Positions 1 through 11,518 of a stretch of DNA of 64,000 nucleotides are shown piece after piece. The notes below the pieces were generated by a model that saw only the letters and a list, made by a program, of their open reading frames with translations, did no database searches and was not told where the DNA came from. The stretch spans positions 19,466,927 to 19,530,926 of the forward strand of contig NC_064034.1 in assembly GCF_932526225.1 (NCBI RefSeq). The letters are read 5' to 3'. The stretch is from Nematostella vectensis (lineage: Eukaryota > Cnidaria > Anthozoa > Actiniaria > Edwardsiidae). Position numbers and translations under genes: made by a program. Position 1 is the first letter of the stretch. Each line of letters starts with the position of its first letter.

Positions 1-905
1 CGCACAACAGCATGCTACAAGGCACAACACAATACACGCACAACAGTGTACAAGGCACAACACAATACACACACAACAGTATACAAGGCACAACGCAATA
101 CACGCACAACAGTATACAAGGCACAACACAATACACGCACAACAGTGTACAAGGCACAACACAATACACGCACAACAGTATACTACAAGGCACAACGCAA
201 TACACGCACAAGGGTGTACAAGGCACAACGCAATACACGCACAACAGTATACTACAAGGCACAACACAATACACGCACAACAGTATACAAGGCACAACGC
301 AATACACGCACAACAGTGTACAAGGCACAACGCAATACACGCACAACAGTATACAAGGCACAACACCATACACGCACAACAGTGTACAAGGCACAACGCA
401 ATACACGCACAACGGTGTACAAGGCACAACGCAATACACGCACAACAGTATACAAGGCACAACACCATACACGCACAACAGTATACAAGGCACAACGCAA
501 TACACGCACAACGGTGTACAAAGCACAACGCAATACACGCACAACAGTGTACAAGGCACAACGCAATACACGCACATCAGTATACAAGGCACAACGCAAT
601 ACACGCACAACAGTATACAAGGCACAACGCAATACACGCACAGCAGTATACAAGGCACAACGCAATACACGCACAACGGTGTACAAGGCACAACGCAATA
701 CACGCACAACGGTGTACAAGGCACAACACAATACACGCACAACAGTATACAAGGCACAACGCAATACACGCACAACGGTGTACAAGGCACAACGCAATAC
801 ACGCACAATAGTATACAAGGCACAACACAGTACAACTACAGTAGTATACTACAAGGCACAACACAATGTACGCACAACAAGTATACTACAAGGCACAACA
901 CAATT
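1..905. repeat. 33-bp minisatellite, about 27 copies
   Basis: Tandem array of a 33-bp unit containing caaggcacaac followed by acacgcacaac; a few units are 36 bp through an extra tac. Variation is mostly a/g at one position (acacaat versus acgcaat) and gtg/gta before the next unit. Because 33 is a multiple of three and the unit lacks stops in several frames, open frames of up to 300 codons run through it on both strands; these are artefacts of the period. The array starts at or before the window edge. Confidence 0.95.
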
Positions 906-1959
906 AATGAATTGTAGAATGAATCGTTTTACCGTTATTTCCATGTAAACTCGGCCCGTTACTGCGAGGAAGTTGCTTGCGTGAGCTTGTCTACTAGACT
1001 TGTTCGACTTACAAGACTTTTTACCAACAGAATCCGGGATAATATTGACAGAGAAACAGCCAATCATGTGAAGGCTACTGCGTATGCAATCGATCTCACT
1101 GCTAACCACCATGTGGTCAATCACGTGACCTTTTAAGTAGCCACGATGGGAGTTGAAAAACCCCGCAATGCAGTGCGAACTTGTTGCAAAATCGGACTTC
1201 ATCAAGCAAGTTAAAAGTACTGCTACGAGACAGTACATTATATTCCAGCACGAGGATGATTAGGCCTACAGTCTTTGTCGATTGAAAAATAATAGAATCA
1301 AAATGGTTAAACGACTACAAGATACCAAGCTAGTTCTAGGATCCAAGAAAAAAAAACCCGTCTAGTTTAAAACATCGAAGCGCACCGCTGCACATCCAAT
1401 TACCTCTAAATACTATCCCTCCGATGCACTGAGCTTCAAGCGAAATAAAGGTCAATAACACAGAGCTAAACTAATTAACCTGCTTCTCATCTACATATGA
1501 CACAAAGAAACCGACACATATGTATCATTTTGGCGAAATATTTGTTTTATCAGAAAGGCGTTAAAGGCGACCTAATGGGTGATAAGTAACAGCCAATAAA
1601 ACCTACCGTCCTTTTCCCTCGTTGTGAACTCATTCAGTGCAAATAAGTACTGTTTGCTAAGTAAAGGACTATTGCTAGGTAGTAAATAATTTCTTTGTCA
1701 ACTCGGATAAAGTTGAGTATACATAAGCATTTATTTAATTTTAGATTAGGGTTCATGATCTTCGATCACTCCCAATTCCAGAAGGGCGTTTTATCAGGCG
1801 AAAGCAGTCAAACAGTCAAAGAGCGGTTACGTGTAACATTTTTATAAAGGTAATTATTGTATAATGCATCAAGAAAATAAACGAACAAAGTGGACCTGAC
1901 TCGAGGGTATAAAATACACTCATTTCAATTGCCAATGTCATGGTCCAAGTCCATGGTGA
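906..1959. other. intergenic, no gene seen
   Basis: A-T rich single-copy-looking sequence. A 129-codon minus frame (849-1238) overlaps the end of the minisatellite and shows no recognisable domain, so it is not called. Confidence 0.5.
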
Positions 1960-2110
1960 TTTGTTTGTTCAGATGTCCTCGTTTTGCAGGCTCAAGATGT
2001 CTTCGTACCGTAGGCTCAACCTCTTCCCCAGGGTCTTATTGAAATTACCCAGAAGACCCTGGGGACGAGGTTGCCGTAGGCCCAATATGTTCTCGTATCT
2101 CAGGCTCAAG
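1960..2110. repeat. 24-bp repeats interrupted by a 56-bp hairpin
   Basis: Degenerate units of about 24 bp (gatgtcttcgtaccgtaggctc type) lie on both sides of an inverted repeat at about 2018-2073 whose arms read ccccagggtctt and aagaccctgggg. The arrangement suggests a very small foldback transposon inserted into a short tandem repeat. No target-site duplication can be separated from the repeat itself. Confidence 0.55.
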
Positions 2111-3227
2111 GAAATGGTATAATTACAGGTGTACTCGCCTCTTGTGACGTCACGGCCTCGTTCTCACGAGATTTTTCATTGTCTTCTTCGGAAGCGCCCT
2201 CCCCTTCGTCACTCGAGTGTTCAGGTGACTCGTGCATCGGGACCAGTGCCGCCGTGAGCTCGAGGAATCGTCGGTCTAGCATCGGGGTCATGGCGACAGG
2301 GTTTGGGGTAATCGATATTTTGTCGCCAGACTCCGAGGAGGCTTTGCCTTTCATCCGACCATCTGCGAATGCGCTAGCAGCATTTCTGGCGAGGTTCACC
2401 TTTCTTGCTGATGAACACCACGTGACTTTACGTCTAGGCGGAAAAGGGTTTGGCGTGAATGAGCTGGAAAGAGACTTGCTGTAGCGAATCCGGATATTCA
2501 CAGGATCATAAACATCATTTTCTCCTCTCTTCTTAGACTTCTTTTTATAAGAAAAACTAGTTTCTGCTCTATTTTGGGAGTCTACGGGCTTTTGCTCTTT
2601 TTCTGAAGTGGCGTTCTCAGTCGGTGTTTTCTCGGCCCTTTTGGAGTCCGCAGATTGTTTTCTCTTCGATGTAGAAGTGTAATTACTCAACTTTGTCTGG
2701 TGGCGGGCGGCAAAATCTGTCCCATGATCTCTAGGGGTCCTTATAACTTCGACGTCCTCAACAACGCTATCGCTAGTTTTAAGGTCCACCTCTGACTCAG
2801 TGCGAGCTCGCGAGGGGGGGGTATTTCTTTGAGCTTTGCTGCTATCTTTTCTGTCTTGGTTCAACCGCGGCTGTTCCTCTGTTTCGTTCTCAAGGTCTTT
2901 GTCTTGGCTAGAAGTATCGCCCTGCTCTTTATTTAACTTAGCGCCGACTTGTAATCGTTTCACGGCGACCGCCATGTGAACAGCATCGCGAAAAGTAATC
3001 TTTTTGGCGTGTATCCGACTTCTCGCTTCCTTCTGTGTTTCCTTTACTTCCCAGGAAAAACTGCTCTTCCATCGTCTTTGCTCCTCTTCAATTTCGCTCA
3101 ACTTACTCCTCAATACCCGTGTCTCAAATATATTTTTCTTTAAGATGGCTTCACCGGTTTTGCTTTGGCAAATGTTGTTAACACTACCCAATGCTTTTTG
3201 CTTCTCGATAATCTGTCTTCTACTCAT
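2106..3227 (-). CDS. hypothetical charged protein, intronless, 373 aa
   Basis: An uninterrupted 373-codon frame starting MSRRQIIEKQ. I do not recognise a family. Residues 1-95 are rich in Lys, Arg and Glu and are likely helical, possibly coiled coil (SKLSEIEEEQRRW). The middle (about 100-250) is low-complexity, hydrophilic and probably disordered. A more conserved-looking segment near 265-330 contains RRKVTWCSS and MTPMLDRRFLELTAAL. The C-terminus is acidic and Ser/Glu rich. There is no signal peptide or membrane segment. Its codon use and GC are above the flanking DNA, which argues for a real gene. It could be the main exon of a spliced gene. The stop is close to the repeat at 1960-2110. Confidence 0.6.
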   Translation of the reverse strand: MSRRQIIEKQKALGSVNNICQSKTGEAILKKNIFETRVLRSKLSEIEEEQRRWKSSFSWEVKETQKEARSRIHAKKITFRDAVHMAVAVKRLQVGAKLNKEQGDTSSQDKDLENETEEQPRLNQDRKDSSKAQRNTPPSRARTESEVDLKTSDSVVEDVEVIRTPRDHGTDFAARHQTKLSNYTSTSKRKQSADSKRAEKTPTENATSEKEQKPVDSQNRAETSFSYKKKSKKRGENDVYDPVNIRIRYSKSLSSSFTPNPFPPRRKVTWCSSARKVNLARNAASAFADGRMKGKASSESGDKISITPNPVAMTPMLDRRFLELTAALVPMHESPEHSSDEGEGASEEDNEKSRENEAVTSQEASTPVIIPFP

Positions 3228-4369
3228 GATGGAAGCTATCTACCATTCGACTCAAACAGCGGCTTGCTTGTCCGAAATCTACAAGTGTTTTACTAGACAG
3301 GTCTCATCAAAACACACTACCATCATCTCAAGCAGTACACAATCTCTCAGAGTTTTGATTGAATGGTTAATAAATAAGATTAGGAGATGCGTATCAGGAG
3401 GAAAGGTGGATAAAAATGGCTTTACCAAGACAAAGAGAAGGTTAATGAGTACATAAACACCCGACATAAACAAACAACTCAGAAGCATTGAAAATTAAGT
3501 ACACTCAAGGGAGCCATTCAAACTTTAATTAACTGTTAGATCTACAAGCTTTTCAGTAAAAGAAGATAACACGAAGGCAAAGCTATGCCCGGTCTACGTG
3601 ACATCACGAGCTAGCTACGGGCACTAATACGTTCTTTGTTCGGATGTGAATAAAACAACAAAATGGGCAATTCAGCGAGACTACAAGAGGGTTTTAGAGA
3701 ATGATAAAGCTATTGACTTTCGATTGTGATAAAGAGATAGATTTGTGAGGTGTTTTTATAGGAAATTTTTAAATTTGTTATTTTTTTCTACAGAACCCTA
3801 AAGTTCTCTAAAAAATACATCACACTTCGCTGGGGTCAGCAAGACTGTTTGCAAAGTAATTACAACGTTATTAAACGTTTTATATACAATGCAATTACAT
3901 CGAGGACATAATTAAGCGTTTATTGAGAGAGTATCCAATGGCTGAAATATAACATTCAAAAGCTAAAGAAAGAACTTCTCATTTCCTAGAATATGACGAG
4001 ATCAATCTCAGAACGATCCGGCCGGTGCAAAAACGATTTGCGCGACGATTTGTCTTTAATCGTGACGCGCTTGTCAGCAGGGTTTTCTATGACAAGTCCC
4101 GACTGAAAGAGCGTTTGATTAGCGATTACAAGGTCTAAAGCGCCTTGGATATGAACTTTGCTTTGGTAATCTCAGCGGAACTCAAGTCATGGATGTTACC
4201 GGTGTTATACATCACGTAATGAGACATGACGATATGATCTGTTGATCCACCATCTGACAGATGTCGTAGGAAGCCCGCACTAGACACGGAAAATATGGGG
4301 CAGTTACCGCGTCCTCAGAGATAAGATAAACCAGCTAATACCGTCTAACGGGGAGTATAAGGAATTCTG
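3228..4369. other. intergenic, no gene seen
   Basis: Upstream flank of the 373-aa gene and A-T rich DNA. Short open frames here have no recognisable content. Confidence 0.5.
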
Positions 4370-4379
4370 ACATGGAAAC

Positions 4380-4745
4380 CATATTGTGGGGGGAAGGGGG
4401 AGAGAACACTGACAAGAGAACAATATCGTGGGGAGGGGGGGGAGGAACTCTGACAAGAGAACAATATCGTGGGGAAGGGGGGAGGAACTCTGACAAGAGA
4501 ACAATATCGTGGGGAGGGGGGGAGGAACTCTGACAAGAGAACAATATCGTGGGAGGGGGGGAGGAACTCTGACAAGAGAACAATATCGTGGGGAGGGGGG
4601 AGGAACTCTGACAAGAGAACAATATCGTGGGGAGGGGGGGAGGAACTCTGACAAGAGAACAATATCGTGGGGAGGGGGGGAGGAACTCTGACAAGAGAAC
4701 AATATCGTGGGGAGGGGGGGAGGAACATTGACAAGGAAACAATAT
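4380..4745. repeat. 40-bp minisatellite, about 9 copies
   Basis: Units of 39-41 bp contain gacaagagaacaatatcgtg followed by a purine run of variable length (ggggaggggggg) and aggaactct. The word caatatcg recurs at 4421, 4462, 4502, 4542, 4581, 4620, 4660, 4700 and 4740. Length variation is confined to the G run. The long open frames on both strands are products of the array. Confidence 0.95.
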
Positions 4746-4748
4746 CGT

Positions 4749-4783
4749 GATGGTGGTGGTGGTGGTGGTGGTGGGGGGGGGGG
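4749..4783. repeat. (TGG)n microsatellite and G run
   Basis: About eight tgg units followed by an uninterrupted G run, directly abutting the 40-bp minisatellite. Confidence 0.95.
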
Positions 4784-5063
4784 TACGGAGAGCTTTTACA
4801 TGGCAAGGGCATTGTTGGGGGTAAGGCTGAAATATAATGGAGGCATTCCCCTCCCCTCTGCCGGTGTACATAAGCTCTAGTCTATTCCTATTTACACTTT
4901 TCTTAATAAGAAAAATTCGAGCGAGAGAACGTCTGCAAACACCCCGTATACCGGGGATATGCAGGGAGTATTAGGTATAATTTGTTTTTCAAATTCAGAT
5001 TACGTGTAATGTTGTCCCTGATAACCTGAATCATTTGCTTTTCCGGGATTCTAATTTTTCAGA

Positions 5064-5690
5064 AAAAAAAAAACTCGTTATTCCTAGCTTGCAGTTCATA
5101 GAATGTGTCCCTGAGTTTTAGTCTTCACGTAATCTCATTTTCATCCCTAACTTGCAGTTCGTAGAATGTGTCTCTCTGTTTTAGTCTTCATGTAGTCTCA
5201 TTATCATCCCTATTTTGCAGTTCGTAGAAAGTGTCCCTCTGTTTTGGTCTCTGGAGTGGATGAGCTAGTAGAATGGCCATGTGGTCGAACAGGCGGCGTG
5301 TGCTCCGAGACACTTCCAACATATAACCATCTTCATCCTCGTCCAGCTCGCAAAAGCTGTCATAAATCTAATTTTTTAGAAAAAAAAAAAACTCCTCATT
5401 CCTAGCTTGCAGTTCATAGAATGTGTCCCTGAGTTTTAGTCTTCACGTAATCTCATTATCATCCCTATTTTGCAGTTCGTAGCAAGTGTCTTTCTGTTTT
5501 AGTCTTCACGTAGTCTCATTATCATCCCTATTTTGCAGTTCGTAGAAAGTGTCCCTCTGTTTTGGTCTCTGGAGTGGATGAGCTAGTAGAATGGCCATGT
5601 GGTCGAACAGGCGGGATGTGCTCCGAGAAACTTCCAACATATAACCATCTTCATCCTCGTCCAGCTCGCAAAAGCTGTCATAAATCGCCT
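5064..5690. repeat. tandem duplication of about 320 bp containing the BABAM1 last exon
   Basis: The segments at about 5064-5370 and 5383-5690 are close copies. Each begins with an A run, then two or three sub-repeats of about 65 bp containing ttgcagttc.tagaa.gtgtc, then an almost identical block of about 150 bp that is coding on the minus strand. The sub-repeats are themselves extra copies of the 3' end of the coding exon (the RDTFYELQ segment), so duplication has occurred at two scales. Confidence 0.9.
5188..5367 (-). CDS. BABAM1: duplicated, intact alternative terminal exon of BABAM1
   Basis: This is the distal copy of the last exon of the MERIT40 gene. On the minus strand it starts after a usable acceptor (…attag at 5368-5370) and reads IYDSFCELDEDEDG through LFDHMAILLAHPLQ to RDDNETT and a stop at 5188-5190, 59 codons with no disruption. 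Its entry phase (0) matches the end of the preceding exon (5800). Relative to the proximal copy (5506-5688) it lacks the first Ala codon and has Arg for Ser in the SRSTxRLF segment. It could be a mutually exclusive 3' exon or an unused duplicate. The sequence shows no damage; use is inference. Confidence 0.6.
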   Translation of the reverse strand: MYDSFCELDEDEDGYMLEVSRSTRRLFDHMAILLAHPLQRPKQRDTFYELQNRDDNETT

Positions 5691-8600
5691 GAAATAAGGA
5701 CACAATTTTTGTAGTATAACCAGCGTTAACATGTAAAACATTTCAAATCAAAAAGAAATAAAAGTAAAACAAATAAATACCCCCAAAAAGTGCACTCACC
5801 TCGCATTGGTTATTTTCAGAGGGCAATTCGTGGACATACAGAACATCAAAAAAGAAATATGGTGATTGCAACAACTCACGGAGCATCTAGGTAAACAAGA
5901 AAGCAGTAAATATGACATTGAACGGACATCAATGATAACATAAAGGGGAATGGGGGGATAAAGTTACTAGTCCTTCTCCGTGGTACATAATCCATAAAAT
6001 AATCAGCCTAAATAATTAATTCAAAGGTTGCTAAAGCAAATCGATTGAAAAGCATCGAGATATTGTCATAATATGAAGTAATTTTTTTTTTCTGTCGTGA
6101 CATATTTCGACTTTAGTCTTATTTCCGCTTTATGTAACCATTGTGTAACAAGATATGAGAAGAATTAATTCACGATCGGACCAGCAAGTTGGAAGGTTTC
6201 CTGACACCTCCCAAAGTCCATCCAATCGTCCTCATTGCGGGAGACAGAAAAGGCAGAGTAAGGGATTGCCAAACTGGGTGAATTATGATGGATACTTTTT
6301 TTTATTCTACCCAGGGCGTTTCGGTTGCCTTGAAGGCCGGTCCGGAATAACTCCAAATTTGAAGGCTGAAGGGGCTCTGATGAAGCTGGACGGTCCAATC
6401 AATCTCCCACTCAGTGGATTCGTTGGATTACAGAAACATGTGTAACCACAGTATCAAAGAAAAGTTTAAGTGCATTTAGATGCAACTGTAGAATAAAAGA
6501 CAACAGAAACCATTGGTCTCGGACAATCATTGACTCACTTGTCGGCTCCTGTCGGTGAAATGAGGTGGACAGTGGGACCGTCCATAAATCATAATCACCC
6601 TGATAACGTAAGGTGGGGGGAGGGCAGGGTCTTCAACCTCCGGCAATGCGATACGCTGACATCTAAAAATGGTAAATAATATCTACATGTCAAATTGTAC
6701 TTTGATATTATTAGAAGAATCAATGATAGCTTGCAAAAAAGAACGTGTGTGGGTTCCGTGGAAAGTTCCATCCAAAAAATGTTTGCTTTGCAGTCTAAAC
6801 TTGTGAGCAAATAATGCACTGTCAACAAAAAAAAATGCTCAGGGTGTCATAGCCTAAATGAACCATAACAGGGTGTCACAGCCAACATTAACCATGCCAG
6901 GGTGTCACAGCCAACATGAACCATGACAAGGTGTCATAGCAAACATGAACAATGACAGGGTGTCATAGCCTACATGAACCATGACAGGGTGTCATAGACA
7001 ACATGAACCATGACGGGGTGTCACAGCAAGCATGAACAATGACAGGGTGTCATAGCCTACATGAACAATGACAGGGTTTAATAGCCTACATGAACAACGA
7101 CAGGGTGTCACAGCCAAAATGAAACATAACAGGGTGTCATAGCAAACATGAACCATGACCGGGTGTCACAGCCAACATAAACCATGACGGGGTGTCACAG
7201 CCAACATGAACCATGACAAGGTGTCCCAAGTCAACATGAACCATGACAAGGTGTCCCAAGCCAACATGAACCAGGAGAGGGTGTCATAACAAAATAAACC
7301 ATGACAGGGTGTCACAGCCAACATGAACCATAACAGGGTGTCACAGCCGACATGAACCATGACAGGGTGTCACAGCCAACATGAACCATAACAGGGTGTC
7401 ACAGCCGACATGAACCATGACAGGGTGTCACAGCCGAAATGAAAGGTGATATGATAGCAGGTTTTAGCAGCTGTGACAGTGGTTACAAATTGAATGCCAT
7501 GGGCAAGGATTTCTTCCAATAGCAGTTTAGACTTACATTGTCTGAAAAAGTTTTTCCATATTTTGTCAAAGTAAAGGAAAAATTAAAAAATATATATTAA
7601 AAGAAATTATAACAAGAAAATACAAAGAGAAAAATTACTAAGCTTATGTATCCTTAATGTTAGTACAGTACTGTATTTCAAATTCTAAGAAACAATGTTG
7701 CCTATTTGCATAATCATGCTAAAAATAACAAGTATGTCATCCTCTGGGGTTGAGATTGGTAATATTTAGACAGAACAATTTCCATGAAAATTTGACCTAA
7801 ATCTGGGAGACTAATAATCACAATCTAAATTCAGGAAATAAACAAAAGTTTATGCCATTGAGTAAATAATCAATTACAGCAGGTCATAAGAGCATACATA
7901 TAAAAAAAATTAAAAGGATATCAAAAGTGTCTTGGTTATCTTCCTCACTGGGATTAAGGTGATCAAGTAAGGTGCAAATCATGTCAGGGTTACTTTCAAA
8001 TTGCTGGTACTGCAACAAAAAAAAACAAAAAAACAGGAATACTGTATCTAGGCATGTAGCATCAACTGCATGATGCATGATTACATAGTACATACTAATG
8101 TAGCATAATCTGCTGATTATCTGATCACCCAAGCCAGGCGTATACCCAGAACTGGCCGAGGGGGGTGAACAGACGTAGGTATCATATTGGAAAAGCATAG
8201 TATTTGGAGATTCCTGAATAAGTAATGACCCACTTTTGGGAGTAAGTAGGCAGCTGCTTTGTCTCCTATTACCTTTGTTCTACAAAGGAGTTTTTTGTCT
8301 CTATTCTTCTCGTTCTTTGTGTTGAGGTGGGGATATTGTTCATTTGCCCAATCAACTGACCCACTTTTGGCCACTATGGGGGGGGAGGGGGGGATGAATA
8401 CGTACATACCCATGTGGCATCGTCTGCAAGCGTGATCACACCAAATTCATGTATGGAGTTCAGCATGGCCTTGTTGTTCACAAATATCTTTGCAGCTTTT
8501 CTAACAAACTGGTAAGCAGTACTGAAAGGGGAAACGAGAAAGGACCAAAAATGACATGATTGCCAATGCATTGTCATAAACATCAAACATACAACAGGGC

Positions 8601-11518
8601 CAAGACGAAAAAAAAACAATTTGTTATTTAGACATTTTTTAACCATTGCATCAATGATGGTTCTAGCCTTAGTATGATACAAATTAAAAAAATACAAGCA
8701 AGAGCCAAGAATTAGGCTATACTTGGAGGAAATCTATATAAAATATTTGCTCATGATTCCATATACATCCTTTTGGCCTGATACATCCAGAAATTATATA
8801 AAAACAAAAACCCAGCATTTGTGGTATATTGCAAAGGCTATAGAAACAGGGAGGAGGGAGAGAAGGATAGTATTTGATGATCCTTCAATAAGAAACAACC
8901 CACTTTTGAGTGGCCAAAGAGGGTTTGATGGAGTGGTTGTGAGCCCCAGTAGGTCTGGGGATTTTTTGTCAAGTCACATACAATGGAGGTATGTTTATCA
9001 ATTGAAAAGAATAGAATCAAAAAGCCCAAACTGTCGTGTCTCGTACCAGAACAATGAATACAATACACCAAAAACTGGAATTCGACTCTGCCAAACAATG
9101 AATACAATACACCAAAAACTGGAATTCAACTCTGCCAAACAATGAATACAATACACCAAAAACTGGAATTCGACTCTGCCAAACAATGAATACAATACAC
9201 CAAAAACTGGAATTCGACTCTGCCAAATTTTTGTCTGCCATTAGTGAGAAGTAGTTCATGACTTACAAATCTGGGGCTTTTTTGCTTGGAAATGACTTCT
9301 CATTCATCTCATTTGATAGATCTAGACACAGGATCTGTGTTCAATAATAAAGGATAAGGATTAAAGGCACTTTGTCATTTAAAAATGACATGAGCCCAGA
9401 TGTAAAAATGAATCCCATCTTCCTTTCGCACATCCCCTAATATATACCCTTGCATAATTTAATAAGCGAATAATACTTAGTACACATCAAGGCCTAGGAC
9501 AAATGCTGTTCTTTTCATGCATTCTTTTAAATGCAAATGAACACAGAACAATCAAATTGGTTGATTTGCATGCATTTGCATTTGGAATGATACATGATAA
9601 AAAGGGTGTTTAATCAAGGGCTAAATTGCTGATCTTTTCCTTACAATTTTCTCCTGACAGTTTACCCATGGTACCAGACGCCGTGGATCATTGGAGTCGT
9701 TTGAGTTCAAAGACAGGGAATCTCCTATGCTGTGACTGGGACTCTCATGACCTCCCTTGGAGCCCTTCTCTTGTACCTTTTCCTCTCCCTTTCTTCCCTT
9801 TCCCGTATTGTGTTTATTTGGGTGCTTGGTAAGAATGACAGGGGAACTTCTCTGACTGTCTGCGTCCTTGTCATCACTGAGGTCTATCAGATCAGTTTCT
9901 GGCAATTGTTTAGACATCTGCAAATAGTTAATAATGTTTATTTATTGGTGGGAATTAGTGAAAATAAGAATATGGCATAGGGATAAAAAGGCATTCTTTT
10001 AAATAAAAGTGATAAATTTATCAAATTTTTTTGGGGGAAATGTACCCATCCTTTAATATGTACAGGACTTGATAACTGTAATGTTTTCAATATAAATTTT
10101 CTTGATTACTGTAAACTAGCCTGAATTCAGGCTCTACACTTATTGTACACTGTTGTTTTAGAAATAGGGATTTGGGGGTAAAAGGGTACTCGTGGTGTGT
10201 GGCAAAAGATAAGGAGGCTAGCGTTCAATCCGACCAGGCAAGGCTCTTTACTTTGAGTGCCTGTGTCCTGCACGCAGGCACACCATACCACACACTATAA
10301 CAATACAGTAAATGATTAACATAATAATGTATCAAAAATATATATATAATGTATGAAAAATTGTATTTTTTTTTTCATAATTACCAGCCTGCATCAATGG
10401 TGTTTGAGGTTAACTTGGGTTATTGAGCATGTGCTAAAACATACCTGTCAACCTCCAAAAATCTCAAGGCTTGAGATTTTTTGGGGGGAGGGGTGGGTTT
10501 AACCCAAACGGCGTTTGCCGTATAAAAAGCTCTCACGAAGAAATCCACTTTTAAATCTCACAAGGGTGTTAGATAAATTGTGCTACGCAAGGAAATTATT
10601 GTTTCAAATATCTCAATAGAAAATAAGCAAAATGACAATTTTCTATAGAATAATTTTTCGGAAATGATAAAAATCGCTAAAAAGCGGGAGATTTGGTGCT
10701 CAACGTGGGAGAAGGGGTCCAAAACCTTGAGACTCCCGCCTAATGCGGGAGAGTTGACAGGTATGCTAAAATGGGATAGTTGTATATTTGGCTGCATTAA
10801 GGATTTAAAAAGAGAACAAAAACACAACCTTGTGTTATCCTGCTAAACACCCAACTGGAAAAAAATCTTAAAAACAGCATCTGGTAGACAGGGTAAATTT
10901 CGTCTTCTTGGTCACAAATAAGGTCAACAACTACTGCTTTTTAGTATAAATCCACTCACATACTATCACAAATCTCACAATTTGATTGGCTCCCGTTTTA
11001 GCCATCTATTGAGCCATAAATAGCGAGTAGCGAAAAAGCAGGCGTTTTCACGTTATTACTGAAAATTATTAAAATCGCCATTTAAGTACTTACTTATTTT
11101 AAGGTAGTATGTGAGTGGATTTATACTATTAAACAATTAGAGTACCAAATAGTCAACTCGGCGCTCATTTTATTTGCCTCCCAACGCCTCGTTGACTATC
11201 TAGTGACTCTAGAAAACTCGAACTCGTAGTCTAATTAACTTAGTACTCTACCGTAGTTCCTTCATCGCGTTCGCAGGCAAATGCCTGAATTCTCAAGTAT
11301 TTTATTTACAAAAATAGTAATGCACTAAGTGAAGCAAAAGATAGCTTTTAAAATAATAGGAGTACGTCATATCAGATTGTTAAAAGACATTTAAAAAAAC
11401 AATACTGACCTTTGCGTTAAAACAGAAAAACAACAACAAATTTATCTGTCCGCCATTTTGATCAGCCCGCGTATATCAAACCAGCGGTAATATTCTATCG
11501 AATTACCTCCGAAGTCAT
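5506..11518 (-). CDS. BABAM1: BRISC and BRCA1-A complex member 1 (MERIT40), multi-exon
   Basis: Scaffold protein of the BRCC36 K63-deubiquitinase complexes: nuclear BRCA1-A in DNA damage and cytosolic BRISC. Exons on the minus strand are about 11518-11507 (MTSE), 9917-9645, 9334-9267, 8521-8410, 8009-7898, 6662 or 6655 to 6539, 5886-5800 and 5688-5506. Diagnostic segments are VNCQEKI joined to ILCLDLSNEM (start of the VWA-like domain), SIHEFGVITLADDATW, LPPPYVIRVIMIYGR, SPYFFFDVLYVHELP and the C-terminal LLAHPLQRP, all matching the vertebrate protein in order. About 321 residues in all, against 329 in human. The first 91 residues of the second exon are acidic and disordered, as in the family. 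All joins are in phase except 7898 to 6662/6655, which misses by one base, so a microexon may lie between. The first exon is inferred from ATG plus a GT donor at 11506. Confidence 0.85.
6842..7440. repeat. 29-bp minisatellite in a BABAM1 intron, about 20 copies
   Basis: Units of 29-30 bp contain agggtgtca, agcc.aca and tgaaccatga. Substitutions are scattered. Since 29 is not a multiple of three, only short composite frames result. The array lies between the exon at 8009-7898 and the exon ending at 6539. Confidence 0.95.
8134..8400. mobile_element. dispersed repeat, probable non-autonomous element
   Basis: Sequence in the BABAM1 intron next to the exon at 8521-8410. Its part at 8190-8230 (atcatat…aaagcatagtatt…gattcct…aataag) recurs at 41893-41950 and, more diverged, at 8850-8905. 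Its part at 8228-8362 (gcagctgctttgtctcctat and aacaaagga) recurs in reverse orientation at 37745-37885. It ends in a G run beside the splice donor at 8409. Ends and target duplication are not clear. Confidence 0.6.
9053..9235. repeat. 44-bp tandem repeat, 4 copies
   Basis: Four nearly perfect 44-bp units beginning aatgaatacaatacacc, at 9053, 9097, 9141 and 9185, with ggaattcgactctgcc in each. The array sits about 30 bp from the donor side of the BABAM1 exon at 9334-9267. Confidence 0.95.
10440..10765. mobile_element. MITE with CTAAAA target duplication
   Basis: A 326-bp segment bounded by inverted ends catacctgtcaac and gttgacaggtatg, flanked on both sides by the direct repeat ctaaaa (10434-10439 and 10766-10771). 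There is no coding capacity beyond short frames. Inside, further inverted parts occur (…ctcaaggcttgag…, cgggag motifs near the right end). The family is not assigned. Confidence 0.85.
10944..11126. mobile_element. MITE, Tc1/mariner-like, TA target site
   Basis: A 183-bp element with perfect inverted ends of 22 bp (gtataaatccactcacatac… and its complement), flanked by TA on each side (10942-10943, 11127-11128). TA duplication and length fit a mariner-type non-autonomous element. It lies about 380 bp upstream of the BABAM1 start. Confidence 0.9.

Noticed and set aside
12-948. Two 300-codon frames and a 188-codon antisense frame
   Set aside because: Produced by a stop-free 33-bp unit; all are repeats of the same 11 codons in different frames.
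849-1238. 129-codon minus frame
   Set aside because: Runs into the minisatellite, has no motif and ordinary base composition for intergenic DNA.
4304-4871. Proline-rich frames on the minus strand
   Set aside because: Complement of the 40-bp purine-rich minisatellite.
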